From DASZGL01 sp035938875 (GTDB lineage: Bacteria > Chloroflexota > Dormibacteria > Aeolococcales > Aeolococcaceae), in NCBI GenBank assembly GCA_035938875.1, contig DASZGL010000066.1, positions 1 to 15,338 of the forward strand: a stretch of DNA of 15,338 nucleotides. Direction: 5' to 3'. The notes under the pieces were generated by a model, which was given only the letters and a program-made list of their open reading frames with translations, ran no database searches and had not been told where the DNA came from. Position 1 is the stretch's first letter; the number at the start of each line of letters is the position of its first letter. The position numbers and the translations under genes are program-made. Shown piece by piece: positions 7,911 through 14,791 of this stretch.

Positions 7911-8236
7911 TCGGCGGGCAATCGCGCCGCACGGTGCACAGCGCTGATCGTCTGCATGTTTTCCGTCCCGACCCGTGACCGCTTCGTCAAGGAACCCTCC
8001 GATGGTCTGTTCGTGTTGACGCGGACACTTTGCTCGGGGCGGAGGGTTCGGCGCCCGCCAGCCGGCCCCCGCCCTATTCCTCTTGCGCCCCGGCGCACGT
8101 GGCTGTAGACGCAGCACCCGGCGTCTGTCATCCCTTCGTGACGTGACTGTGTCCCACCGTCGCCGGGATCCCGCCCGCCGCCTCGCATGCGCGCGTGGAA
8201 CATCGTCGAGCGGCTTTGCTCCGCAGCCCATCAAGC
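7911..8236. other. 326-base intergenic leader before the c-di-GMP enzyme
   Basis: No convincing gene lies here. The right part is crossed by open frames on both strands, but these look like products of high GC. It contains the perfect inverted repeat at 7992-8049, described separately. A TTGACG at 8016 has no acceptable -10 partner at 16-18 bases. I could not place a promoter with confidence, yet one is expected because this is the first real gap after the seven-gene operon. No T-rich intrinsic terminator follows the ACT gene. Confidence 0.5.
7992..8049. repeat. 9-bp perfect inverted repeat, stem-loop candidate in the leader
   Basis: GAACCCTCC (7992-8000) is exactly complementary to GGAGGGTTC (8041-8049) across a 40-base loop. 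Inside the loop GTGT (8013-8016) can pair with ACAC (8025-8028), giving a nested arrangement. No T-run follows the right arm, so it is not a classic intrinsic terminator. It lies about 190 bases before the ATG of the GGDEF-EAL gene. It may be a leader RNA structure, a protein-binding site or a mobile-element relic; the sequence alone does not decide. Confidence 0.5.
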
Positions 8237-10576
8237 ATGGAACCCGCTCCCATCCTGCCGCTGCCAACCGGGACCGAGGGCGCTGACAAGCCACCGGGGA
8301 TCAGCGCTCGCCCTCGCCGCCACTCCTGGCTCAACACGCTGGCGGTGATCAGCCGCCGCATCACCGTCGCTCCGACGGCCATCGATGCCTACCGCGACAT
8401 GGTCGACCTGCTCGCTGGAGCGCTCGACTTCGAATGCATCACCTACTACGAACCGGCGCCGGGCGGCGAGGTGCTGAACCTGGTGCATGCTGCCGGCAAC
8501 AACCGTGAGCTGCTGGCAAGCTGCACCCCATGGCCTGCCGGCCGCGGCGTTCTCGGCCTCGCCTATCGCAGCGGGTCGACGGTGCTGGTCAACGACATCA
8601 GCAACAGCCCCATCTACGTCGCAGCACTTCCAGGCACAAACGCTGAGCTCGCTGTTCCTCTTGTCGATGACGACGAGGTCGTCGGCGTTCTCGACATCGA
8701 AGCGCGGCACCGCGGCTTTTTCTCGGCCACGGCTGTCGAGGTGGTCGAGGCAATCGCCGCACAGGCGGTGGTGGTGCGACGCGTTGCCCGGCTCCGCCGG
8801 CGCGAGAAACAGCAGCTGCACGAGCAGCGCGCCGTCCACAAGGCTGCCCTCGACATCCTCGCCGCCCGCCCCTGGGAGGAAACGCTGCGCTACGTGACCC
8901 GCCAACTGCGTCAGCTGTCGGGCGCCACCGCCGCGGGGTTGTACCTGGTCGAACCCGACCGCCGGGAGCTGTTGCTGGCGATGGCTGATGGCCTGCCGGC
9001 GAGCGCCACCGGTTCGCGCATGCCGATGGGAGCCGGGATCGCCGGCCTGGTCGCGGTCAACGGTCGCGCCGAGGTTACCCGCGACTACAGCACCTGGGAG
9101 GGTCGCGCGCCGACGTACAACGGCAAGCGCTGGCACGCTGCTGCCGGGACGCCGCTGATCCATGGTGGCGACGTCATCGGGGTGATCACACTGCTCACCG
9201 ACGACCCCGATCGCGTCTTCGGCGACGACGAGGTGCGCGCCCTCGAGCTTCTCGCTGCACCGGCGGCGCTGGCGGTGAGCAACGCCCGGCTTGCCGAGAA
9301 GCTTGACGAGCTGGCCCGGCGCGACCCGCTGACGCTGACCGCAAACCGGCGTGCCTGGGAGGAGGAGCTGCCCAAGTACGTGGCACGCGCCGGTCGCGAA
9401 TTCAGCGCGTTGAGCGTTGCAATGTTCGACCTCGACCGCTTCAAGGACTTCAACGACGTGCAGGGACATCAGCGCGGCGACCTGCTCCTGCGCGAGGTCA
9501 CCGAAGCATGGCGCACCGAGTTGCGTGAGGGCGACTTGCTGGCGCGCTACGGCGGCGAAGAGTTCGCCCTTATTCTTGCCGGCTGCAGGCTCGAGGAGGC
9601 GGTGCAGATCGTCGAGCGCTTGCGCCAGTCGACACCGGCGGGCCAGACGTGCAGCGCCGGAGTGGCCTGCTGGGACACCCACGAATCCGCCGAGGCGCTG
9701 GTGGCGCGAGCCGACGCCGCGCTGTATGGGGCGAAGCTCAACGGACGCAATCGAACCGTGGCGGCGATGCCCGAGATGGGACAGGCAGAGCCGCAGGCGC
9801 ACAGCGGTGCAACGCTTGCGGGCTGGACGCGATGGACCGGGGTCGTTCCGCGCCTGCTCGAGGAGCGCAGCCTGCGTTCTGCATATCAGCCGGTGGTGCG
9901 CCTCGAAAACGGCGCCATTGTCGGATACGAGGCGCTGGCTCGACCCCTAGGCATGGGCGCTGAAGCAAGCGTCGATGGCCTGTTCGCGGCCGCCCAGTAC
10001 CGCGGTCTGGGACGTGACCTCGACTGGCTCTGCCGCCGCACCGCCTTGACCTGCGCGGTCGACATGCCCCTCGGTGCCTCGCTCTTCGTCAACGTCGGAG
10101 TGTCGGCACTGCTCGATCCGCTGCACGACGTCGACCAGATGCTGCTGGTCCTCGAGCATGCGGGCCGTCGGCCCGAGGACGTCGTCCTGGAGATCACCGA
10201 ACGCGAGGCGGTCAGAGACATGGCGCGATTCAGCGAGGTGCTTGCCCTGTATCGCGAGAGTGGCTTTCGCTTCGCCATCGACGACGTCGGTGAGGGACAT
10301 TCGACGCTCGAGGTGCTGGCAACCGCGTCACCGGAGTTCATCAAGCTGGCGCGGTCGCTGATGATCTCGGCGGGTCGACCAGGGCCGCGCTCGGCGATTC
10401 ACGCCGTGGTCGCCTTTGCGCGATCAGCCGGTGCCGAGGTCATCGCCGAGGGCATCGAGACAGCGTCCGAGGCGGACAACATCCGCGCGCTTGGTGTCGA
10501 GCTCGGCCAGGGCACTCACCTTGGTCGTCCGCAGCTCGCGCCGCAGGCCTTCGGCACCGCACGCGCCGCCGGGTGA
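8237..10576 (+). CDS. GAF-GAF-GGDEF-EAL cyclic-di-GMP synthase/phosphodiesterase
   Basis: This 779-residue cytoplasmic protein is predicted to make and degrade cyclic-di-GMP. There are no membrane helices. GAF 1 spans about 40-185 and GAF 2 about 200-350, joined by a charged helix. The GGDEF domain (about 355-510) has DPLTLTANRRAW, the metal-binding FDLD (D398, D400), an active GGEEF (439-443) and an RxxD inhibitory site (R430-D433) exactly five residues before it. The EAL domain (about 540-770) has YEALARP (E565), NVG (N619), LEITER (E652), DDVGEGHS (D682, D683), IKLA (K703), AEGIET (E738) and Q758. The loop is DDVGEGHS instead of the usual DDFGTGYSS, and the usual KxD is KLA. A GTG at 8195 is also in frame; I prefer ATG 8237 although neither has a good ribosome site. 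The GAF ligands are unknown. Confidence 0.9.
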   Translation: MEPAPILPLPTGTEGADKPPGISARPRRHSWLNTLAVISRRITVAPTAIDAYRDMVDLLAGALDFECITYYEPAPGGEVLNLVHAAGNNRELLASCTPWPAGRGVLGLAYRSGSTVLVNDISNSPIYVAALPGTNAELAVPLVDDDEVVGVLDIEARHRGFFSATAVEVVEAIAAQAVVVRRVARLRRREKQQLHEQRAVHKAALDILAARPWEETLRYVTRQLRQLSGATAAGLYLVEPDRRELLLAMADGLPASATGSRMPMGAGIAGLVAVNGRAEVTRDYSTWEGRAPTYNGKRWHAAAGTPLIHGGDVIGVITLLTDDPDRVFGDDEVRALELLAAPAALAVSNARLAEKLDELARRDPLTLTANRRAWEEELPKYVARAGREFSALSVAMFDLDRFKDFNDVQGHQRGDLLLREVTEAWRTELREGDLLARYGGEEFALILAGCRLEEAVQIVERLRQSTPAGQTCSAGVACWDTHESAEALVARADAALYGAKLNGRNRTVAAMPEMGQAEPQAHSGATLAGWTRWTGVVPRLLEERSLRSAYQPVVRLENGAIVGYEALARPLGMGAEASVDGLFAAAQYRGLGRDLDWLCRRTALTCAVDMPLGASLFVNVGVSALLDPLHDVDQMLLVLEHAGRRPEDVVLEITEREAVRDMARFSEVLALYRESGFRFAIDDVGEGHSTLEVLATASPEFIKLARSLMISAGRPGPRSAIHAVVAFARSAGAEVIAEGIETASEADNIRALGVELGQGTHLGRPQLAPQAFGTARAAG

Positions 10577-10610
10577 AGCAGCAGTAGCCCATGGCTTGTC
10601 TGGGGAGAGT

Positions 10611-10614
10611 GGAG
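10611..10614 (+). promoter_or_regulatory. Ribosome binding site deciding the DUF4328 gene start
   Basis: GGAG at 10611-10614, two bases before the ATG at 10617, together with a second purine-rich GGGGAGAG at 10601-10608 about 8 bases upstream of the ATG, gives ribosome-binding potential. The open frame extends left to 10416 inside the EAL gene, but no such signal supports those starts, and conserved-looking sequence begins only after 10617. Confidence 0.55.
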
Positions 10615-10616
10615 CA

Positions 10617-11417
10617 ATGAGTCAGATGCAGGGTCCGGTCTTTCCGCCGCCGGTTGCGGGGATGGTGTCGCCTGATGGCTATTACCTGTGGGACGGTGCC
10701 CGCTGGGTCCCTCGATGGCAACCGCCGGCGCCTGTGGTGCCCTTCTTTCGCTCGGGGAGCACGCTCGCACTGTGGGCACGGATCGGCATCGCCCTCAACA
10801 TGCTGGCGCTGCTGCTGATGATCGTCGCCGACGCCGGTCGGGTGAACATCACCTCGCGGATCATCAGTGGCGAAGGTGTCAATCTCGTTGACGCGCAGGC
10901 CAGTGACGATTTCGTCCGCCTCAGCAGTGTGCTCGAGCTCGGCACGCTGCTGCTCGCCGCGGTCGCCTTCTCCTTGTGGATCCATCGCGCCACGAGCAAC
11001 GGTCCAGCGCTGGGCGGCGCTCAGCTCCGCTTCACACCGGGATGGGCCGTCGGCTGGTTCTACGTCCCCATCGCCAACCTCTTCCGGCCCTTCCAGGTCG
11101 TCTCCGAGGTGTGGCGGACGAGCGACCCCCGGGTGGGCATGACAACCGCCGAGCAGCGGGCGGCGATGAAGGTCTCGCCCCTGGTCACCGCCTGGTGGAC
11201 TCTCTTCGTGCTCGCCGCCCTGATCTCGCGGTACGTCTTCTTCAGCATCCGCAGCGACACCGCCGACTCACTCCACGGCGCCGCCATCGCCGACATCGTC
11301 GGCTCTGTGGCGCTGATCGTCGCCGGCATCCTCGCCGTCGCCCTGGTCGGCGCCATCGACACAAGGCAGACGCAGAAGCACCTCGCCACCCTCGCCCCGG
11401 CGCCCGCGCCCGCGTAG
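10617..11417 (+). CDS. DUF4328 domain membrane protein with N-terminal WDG motif
   Basis: This protein has 266 residues. The N-terminus is proline-rich with SPDGYYLWDGARWVPRW (about 18-34), a short DUF2510-like 'WDGxxW' motif often found before membrane segments in high-GC Gram-positives. Five hydrophobic segments follow (about 47-72, 103-124, 143-158, 190-210, 222-247). The central GWAVGWFYVPIANLFRPFQVVSEVWRTSDP region, about 142-171, is the DUF4328 hallmark. The C-terminus ends in an Ala/Pro run. No enzymatic motif is visible and the function of DUF4328 is not established. The gene lies 40 bases after the c-di-GMP enzyme and 13 bases before a glycosyltransferase, so the three probably form one transcription unit. 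An envelope-associated accessory or signalling role is a guess. Confidence 0.85.
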   Translation: MSQMQGPVFPPPVAGMVSPDGYYLWDGARWVPRWQPPAPVVPFFRSGSTLALWARIGIALNMLALLLMIVADAGRVNITSRIISGEGVNLVDAQASDDFVRLSSVLELGTLLLAAVAFSLWIHRATSNGPALGGAQLRFTPGWAVGWFYVPIANLFRPFQVVSEVWRTSDPRVGMTTAEQRAAMKVSPLVTAWWTLFVLAALISRYVFFSIRSDTADSLHGAAIADIVGSVALIVAGILAVALVGAIDTRQTQKHLATLAPAPAPA

Positions 11418-11420
11418 CAG
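11406..11420 (+). repeat. 15-bp direct repeat, left copy (flanks GT4 gene)
   Basis: GCGCCCGCGTAGCAG spans the stop codon of the DUF4328 gene and is identical to the copy at 12697-12711 across the stop of the next gene. Similarity stops abruptly beyond 15 bases. In GC-rich coding DNA, Ala-Pro-Ala ends could create this by chance. Confidence 0.6.
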
Positions 11421-11430
11421 ACTCCGCGCC

Positions 11431-12708
11431 ATGCTCGGCGCCGACACCATCGAAGTCGTCATGGTCTCCTTCGAGGGGCCGGATCAGTACAGCCAGGCGG
11501 GCGGGCTCGGAGTTCGCGCCAAGGAGCTGTGCCGTGCCCTGGCGGCGATGGACGTGCCCACCACCCTGGTGTTTGTCGGTGATCCTGAGCGGCCCTTCGA
11601 GGAGACCGATCGCGGTGTGCACCTGGTGCGCTGGGCGCAGCAGGTCAGCCGCCGCTACCCGGCAGGTGTCTACCAGGGTGAGCACGACAAGATCGCCGAC
11701 GTCTGCGCTTCGCTGCCCCGCTACCTCGCCGACGAGATGGTGGCTCCGGCGGCGTCGCGACGCCGGTTGACGGTGCTGCTCGCCGAGGAGTGGCAGACCG
11801 CGACAGCCTGCACGCTGGTCAGCGACGTGCTCGAGGCTCGGGGGCTGCGCGACCGCTGCGCCGTGCTCTGGAACGCCAACAACCTCTTCGGCTTCGAGCG
11901 GATCGACTGGGCTGCGCTGCAACGCGTCGCCACGGTGACGACGGTGAGCCGCTACATGAAGCTGCTCATGCGTCAGTGGGGCGTCAATCCGCTGGTCATC
12001 CCCAACGGCATCCCCAGCGAATCGCTGCGGCCGGTCAACAAGGGCGCCGTGCGAACCATCCGCGATGCGTCACAGACGCCGTGCCTGGCGTTCAAGATCG
12101 GGCGCTTCAGCGAGGACAAGCGCTGGCACCAGGCGGTTGCCTCGATCGCCGACCTGCGCCGGCATGGGGTCGCGGCTCGCCTCCTGCTCCGCGGCGGCAT
12201 CGAGCCGTACGGTGGCCAGGTCCTCGAGCATGCCCGAAGCCTCGGCCTCGATGTCAGTGATTGGGCCGAACCGGTGCGGGATGCCGCCGGAGTTGCTGCC
12301 GCCCTGGCGGCCACCGACGCCGCGCTGGTCAACCTGCGCTCCTTTCTCCCGGATGCGGTCGTCCCTCAGATCTACGCGGCGAGCGATGCTGTTCTGGCCA
12401 ACTCCGGCCATGAGCCCTTCGGTCTTGTCGGCCTTGAGACGATGGCGGCGGGCGGTGTCGCCTGTGTCGGCGCGACAGGTGAGGAATACGCGCGACCCTA
12501 CGCCAATGCCGTGGTCGTGGAGACCGAGGACCCGGCAGAGCTGGCCAGTGCCCTGCGCGGACTTGTCGAGCGCCCCGAGCTCGTCGAGCGGCTGCGCCGC
12601 AACGCACGGCGCGATGCCGCCGAGTTCAGCTGGCCGCATGTGATCGACGGACTCCTGGAGCGGCTCCGCTTCGTCAGCGAGCACCAGGGGGTGTCGGCGC
12701 CCGCGTAG
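11431..12708 (+). CDS. GT4-type (GT-B fold) glycosyltransferase
   Basis: This 425-residue cytoplasmic or peripheral GT-B enzyme is a likely retaining nucleotide-sugar glycosyltransferase for a glycan, glycolipid or storage polymer. The N-terminal domain opens with VVMVSFEG...AGGLGVRAKELCRAL (about 9-37); the GGLG loop resembles glycogen synthase and GT4 acceptor-side loops. A linker, NANNLFGFERIDWAAL, leads to VTTVSRYMKLLM (about 169-180) and IPNGI (190-194), the usual domain junction. The C-terminal donor domain has KIGRFSEDKRWH (about 222-233) and the EX7E motif E328-PFGLVGL-E336 within NSGHEPFGLVGLETMAAGG. Length is typical for GT4. The ATG is 13 bases after the DUF4328 stop with only a weak ribosome site, so coupled translation is likely. 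Sugar and acceptor are unknown. Proximity to a c-di-GMP enzyme suggests an exopolysaccharide or envelope role, by inference. Confidence 0.83.
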   Translation: MLGADTIEVVMVSFEGPDQYSQAGGLGVRAKELCRALAAMDVPTTLVFVGDPERPFEETDRGVHLVRWAQQVSRRYPAGVYQGEHDKIADVCASLPRYLADEMVAPAASRRRLTVLLAEEWQTATACTLVSDVLEARGLRDRCAVLWNANNLFGFERIDWAALQRVATVTTVSRYMKLLMRQWGVNPLVIPNGIPSESLRPVNKGAVRTIRDASQTPCLAFKIGRFSEDKRWHQAVASIADLRRHGVAARLLLRGGIEPYGGQVLEHARSLGLDVSDWAEPVRDAAGVAAALAATDAALVNLRSFLPDAVVPQIYAASDAVLANSGHEPFGLVGLETMAAGGVACVGATGEEYARPYANAVVVETEDPAELASALRGLVERPELVERLRRNARRDAAEFSWPHVIDGLLERLRFVSEHQGVSAPA

Positions 12709-12711
12709 CAG
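12697..12711 (+). repeat. 15-bp direct repeat, right copy (flanks GT4 gene)
   Basis: This is an identical copy of the 11406-11420 sequence, again centred on a TAG stop codon. The two copies bracket the GT4 gene almost exactly, leaving a 1276-base interval between them. Confidence 0.6.
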
Positions 12712-12730
12712 CTTGCGCTGCAGTCTTGTC

Positions 12731-12777
12731 GCGGCGGCTGACGCGCGGCGAGGACCCCGAATGCGTCAGGCCGCCGC
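12731..12777. terminator. Convergent-gene hairpin, probable bidirectional terminator
   Basis: GCGGCGGCTGACGC (12731-12744) pairs with GCGTCAGGCCGCCGC (12763-12777) over 14 base pairs with one bulged G and an 18-base loop. It lies between the GT4 gene, which ends 23 bases to its left, and the kinase, whose stop codon is inside the right arm. No T-tract follows on either strand, as is common in GC-rich bacteria. The placement between convergent genes makes a two-way terminator likely. Confidence 0.65.
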
Positions 12778-14070
12778 TGGCGTTGATCGCAGCGTCAGCA
12801 CGAACCGCGAGCCCTCACCGGGGGTCGATGCGACATCGACCCGGCCACCGTGCTCGGCGGCGATCTTGGCGACGATGCTGAGGCCGAGCCCGCTGCCACC
12901 ATCGGCGCGCGACCGGCCGCGTTCCACGCGGTAGAAGCGATCGAAGATGTGGGGCAGCGCCTCGGAGTCGATGCCGATGCCATCATCGCGCACCGCCAGC
13001 GCCACCCAGCCCGGTGGCGCCGCCGACTGCTCGACCATCACGTGGCCGCCGTCGCCGTTGTAGCGGATGGCGTTTTCGACAAGGTTGGTCAGAGCGCGGC
13101 GTAGGCTGAGCTGATCGCCGACGGCGACCAGCCCGGCGGGCACGGCACTGCCCAGCATGACGCCTCGCTGCTTCGCGAGCGCTTCCATCTCCTCGATCAC
13201 CGCGTCGACCAGTGGTGACAGGGCCACCAGGCCGTGGGGGTGCGGCTGCTCGCTGTCGACCAGGGCGAGCAGGTCCTCGACCAGGCGGCGCATGCGGGTG
13301 GTCGCCTCGGCTGCCTCGTTGGCGACGGCGCGGTATTCGTCGATGTTCGCCGCTGTGTCGCTGCGCACCGAATCGAGGCTCAGCTGCAGGGCGGTGAGCG
13401 GCGTGCGCAGCTCGTGCGAGGCGTCGCCGACGAACTGTCGCTGACGCTCGAAGGCGTCGTCGAGCCTGTCGACCATGTCGTTGAACGCGTTGGCGAGCTG
13501 GCGCAGCTCGTCGTCGGGATGCTCGAGGACGATGCGCTCCTTGAGGTTGCGCCCGGTGATGCGCCGGGCCACACCGGCCATCGCGGTGAGGGGATTCAGC
13601 GCCCGGCCGGCGATGATCCAGCCGATGACGACGCCGCCGATGACGATGGCCACGAAGCCGACGATGCTGAAGACACGCAGCCGTGCCAGGGTCTCCGCCT
13701 GCGCGTTGGCCTGGGCGGTGTCGACGAATTGCTGGCTGACCACGCCGTTGACCGGGTCGGCGACGTAGACACGTTCTATGGGGATGGTCGCCAGGTGGGC
13801 TGCCGCGTTGACGAAGAGCAGCAGGATGCCCGCGGTGCAGGCGAGCAGGCCGGCGAAGTAGAAGGTCAGGCGGAAGCGCAGCGACCGCGGGGAGCGCTGC
13901 TGGGCCGGCGGGCCAGTCGCCGGCGCAGTTGCCGCGGGACCGGCGGTCGCAGCGGCGGCATCCGTCGCGTCACCTGCCGCAGGCTCTCCCGCCGCCGAGG
14001 ACGGACGGGCCACCGCCTCCTCAGAGGCGATAGCCGCGGCCGACGACAGTCTGGATGTGTGCGGGTCCAT
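12766..14070 (-). CDS. Two-component sensor histidine kinase (HAMP-HisKA-HATPase)
   Basis: This 434-residue membrane sensor kinase probably phosphorylates the response regulator encoded just upstream. From the N-terminus: an Ala/Pro-rich cytoplasmic tail (1-63), TM1 (about 69-93), a short external loop of about 40 residues, TM2 (about 134-154), a HAMP linker (about 155-208), the HisKA box DASHELRTPLTAL with phosphorylated H219, an N-box NLVENAIRYN (N333), the G1 box DDGIGID (362-368), the F-box FDRFYRV and the G2 box GGSGLGLSIV (391-400). All key residues are present. The small external loop suggests a membrane- or small-domain sensor. The chosen ATG at 14070 overlaps the regulator by 50 bases and has an AAGGA four bases upstream. 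A GTG at 14013, with GGAGG overlapping the regulator stop, would remove 19 residues and is a real alternative. Confidence 0.92.
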   Translation of the reverse strand: MDPHTSRLSSAAAIASEEAVARPSSAAGEPAAGDATDAAAATAGPAATAPATGPPAQQRSPRSLRFRLTFYFAGLLACTAGILLLFVNAAAHLATIPIERVYVADPVNGVVSQQFVDTAQANAQAETLARLRVFSIVGFVAIVIGGVVIGWIIAGRALNPLTAMAGVARRITGRNLKERIVLEHPDDELRQLANAFNDMVDRLDDAFERQRQFVGDASHELRTPLTALQLSLDSVRSDTAANIDEYRAVANEAAEATTRMRRLVEDLLALVDSEQPHPHGLVALSPLVDAVIEEMEALAKQRGVMLGSAVPAGLVAVGDQLSLRRALTNLVENAIRYNGDGGHVMVEQSAAPPGWVALAVRDDGIGIDSEALPHIFDRFYRVERGRSRADGGSGLGLSIVAKIAAEHGGRVDVASTPGEGSRFVLTLRSTPAAA

Positions 14071-14686
14071 CGAATCCTTCGTTGATCTTGCGACGCAGCT
14101 TCATGATGTGCACACGCACGGTGTTGGTGAAGGGATCCGCCTCGCTGTCCCAGACGTGCTCGAGCAGCTCCTCCTGGGAGACCACCTTGCCCGGGTGGCG
14201 CATCAGGTACTCGAGGATGCCGTACTCCTTGCGGTTGAGGGTGATCTCGACGTCGCTGCGCCAGACACGCTGGCCCGCTGGGTCGAGGCGCAGGTCCTCG
14301 TGCTCGAGCACGGGCTGGCGGGCGACACGGTCGCGGCGAAAGACGGCGCGCAGCCGCGCCTGGAGCTCGTCGAGGTCGAACGGCTTGGGCAGGTAGTCGT
14401 CGGCGCCGGCGTCGAGGCCGGCCACGCGATCGCCGACCGCCGTCCTCGCCGTGACCATGAGGATGTAGCACTCGGGCTGGGCGGTGCGGATCTCGCGGCA
14501 CACGGTCATGCCGTCGACCCCGGGGAGGTTGAGGTCGAGGAGGACGGCGTCGTAGTCGGCGGCAGCGGCGGCGTCCAGCGCCTGTGGCCCGCTGGCGGCG
14601 ACGTCGACGGCGTAGCCGCTGCGGCGCAGCGCCCGCGCCAGGCTGTCGGCGATCGTGGCTTCGTCCTCGACGACGAGCAGGCGCAT
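14021..14686 (-). CDS. OmpR/PhoB-type response regulator
   Basis: This 221-residue DNA-binding transcription factor has a receiver domain (about 1-115) with acidic pocket E7/D8, phosphoacceptor D51 in VLLDLNLPG, T79 and K101 in LPKPF. A winged-helix domain (about 125-221) has the recognition region DPFTNTVRVHIMKLRRKI and the terminal hairpin IQTVVGRGYRL. The start at 14686 is fixed by a strong AAGGAGG (14691-14697) four bases before the ATG. The kinase gene overlaps its 3' end, so the two are one operon and very likely partners. Candidate 11-bp-spaced repeats lie 45-64 bases upstream of its start, so self-regulation is plausible. Target genes are unknown, with the adjacent ABC-2 transporter as a natural candidate. 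Confidence 0.93.
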   Translation of the reverse strand: MRLLVVEDEATIADSLARALRRSGYAVDVAASGPQALDAAAAADYDAVLLDLNLPGVDGMTVCREIRTAQPECYILMVTARTAVGDRVAGLDAGADDYLPKPFDLDELQARLRAVFRRDRVARQPVLEHEDLRLDPAGQRVWRSDVEITLNRKEYGILEYLMRHPGKVVSQEELLEHVWDSEADPFTNTVRVHIMKLRRKINEGFDGPAHIQTVVGRGYRL

Positions 14687-14690
14687 CCGT

Positions 14691-14697
14691 CCTCCTT
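14691..14697 (-). promoter_or_regulatory. Strong ribosome binding site for the response regulator
   Basis: On the minus strand AAGGAGG ends four bases before the ATG at 14686. It is the best Shine-Dalgarno match I found in the window and confirms that start. Confidence 0.75.
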
Positions 14698-14721
14698 CCC
14701 CGCGGCGTGGCAGGCGACACG

Positions 14722-14750
14722 GTACTAAGGCGGCGTCAACTCGGCGTGAA
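14722..14750 (-). promoter_or_regulatory. Candidate promoter of the regulator-kinase operon
   Basis: On the minus strand TTCACG (14745-14750) as -35 is followed after 17 bases by TAGTAC (14722-14727) as -10. The -35 agrees with TTGACA at four of six bases, the -10 with TATAAT at three of six, so it is weak and would suit an activated promoter. The direct repeats overlap its -35. Confidence 0.4.
14731..14750 (-). promoter_or_regulatory. 11-bp-spaced direct repeat, candidate response-regulator box
   Basis: On the minus strand TTCACGCCG (14742-14750) is followed by TTGACGCCG (14731-14739), differing at one base and starting 11 bases apart. OmpR/PhoB-family regulators bind head-to-tail repeats at this spacing, and mycobacterial PhoP and RegX3 sites contain TCAC-like cores. 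A degenerate third copy (14720-14728, five of nine bases) keeps the same period. Overlap with the -35 would fit self-regulation. Confidence 0.5.
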
Positions 14751-14791
14751 CCGTCAGACGCGCGGCGCGAGGCCGGCTCAAGCCCACCCCG

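Noticed and set aside
7912..7929. CGGCG/CGCCG stem directly after the ACT gene
   Set aside because: A 5-bp stem with no T-run is expected by chance at this GC content.
8016..8021. TTGACG as a -35 box in the leader
   Set aside because: The sequence at the correct distance is GC-rich (GGCGGA region) with no -10-like hexamer.
8195..8236. Upstream GTG start for the c-di-GMP enzyme
   Set aside because: It adds 14 residues without similarity or a ribosome site. It cannot be excluded, but ATG 8237 is preferred.
7197..8294. Long minus-strand frame across the ACT gene and the leader
   Set aside because: It opposes a well-conserved ACT protein and has no domain pattern; it does not give the leader a gene.
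8231..9802. 523-residue open frame on the minus strand
   Set aside because: Antisense to the GAF and GGDEF domains, whose motifs are unmistakable; its composition is typical of a shadow frame.
12708..12721. GCAGC-TTGC-GCTGC mini-hairpin after the GT4 stop
   Set aside because: Only 5 base pairs; the much longer hairpin at 12731-12777 is the better terminator candidate.
13234..14085. 283-residue plus-strand frame opposite the kinase
   Set aside because: The kinase carries all conserved boxes on the other strand; this frame shows only a mirrored composition.
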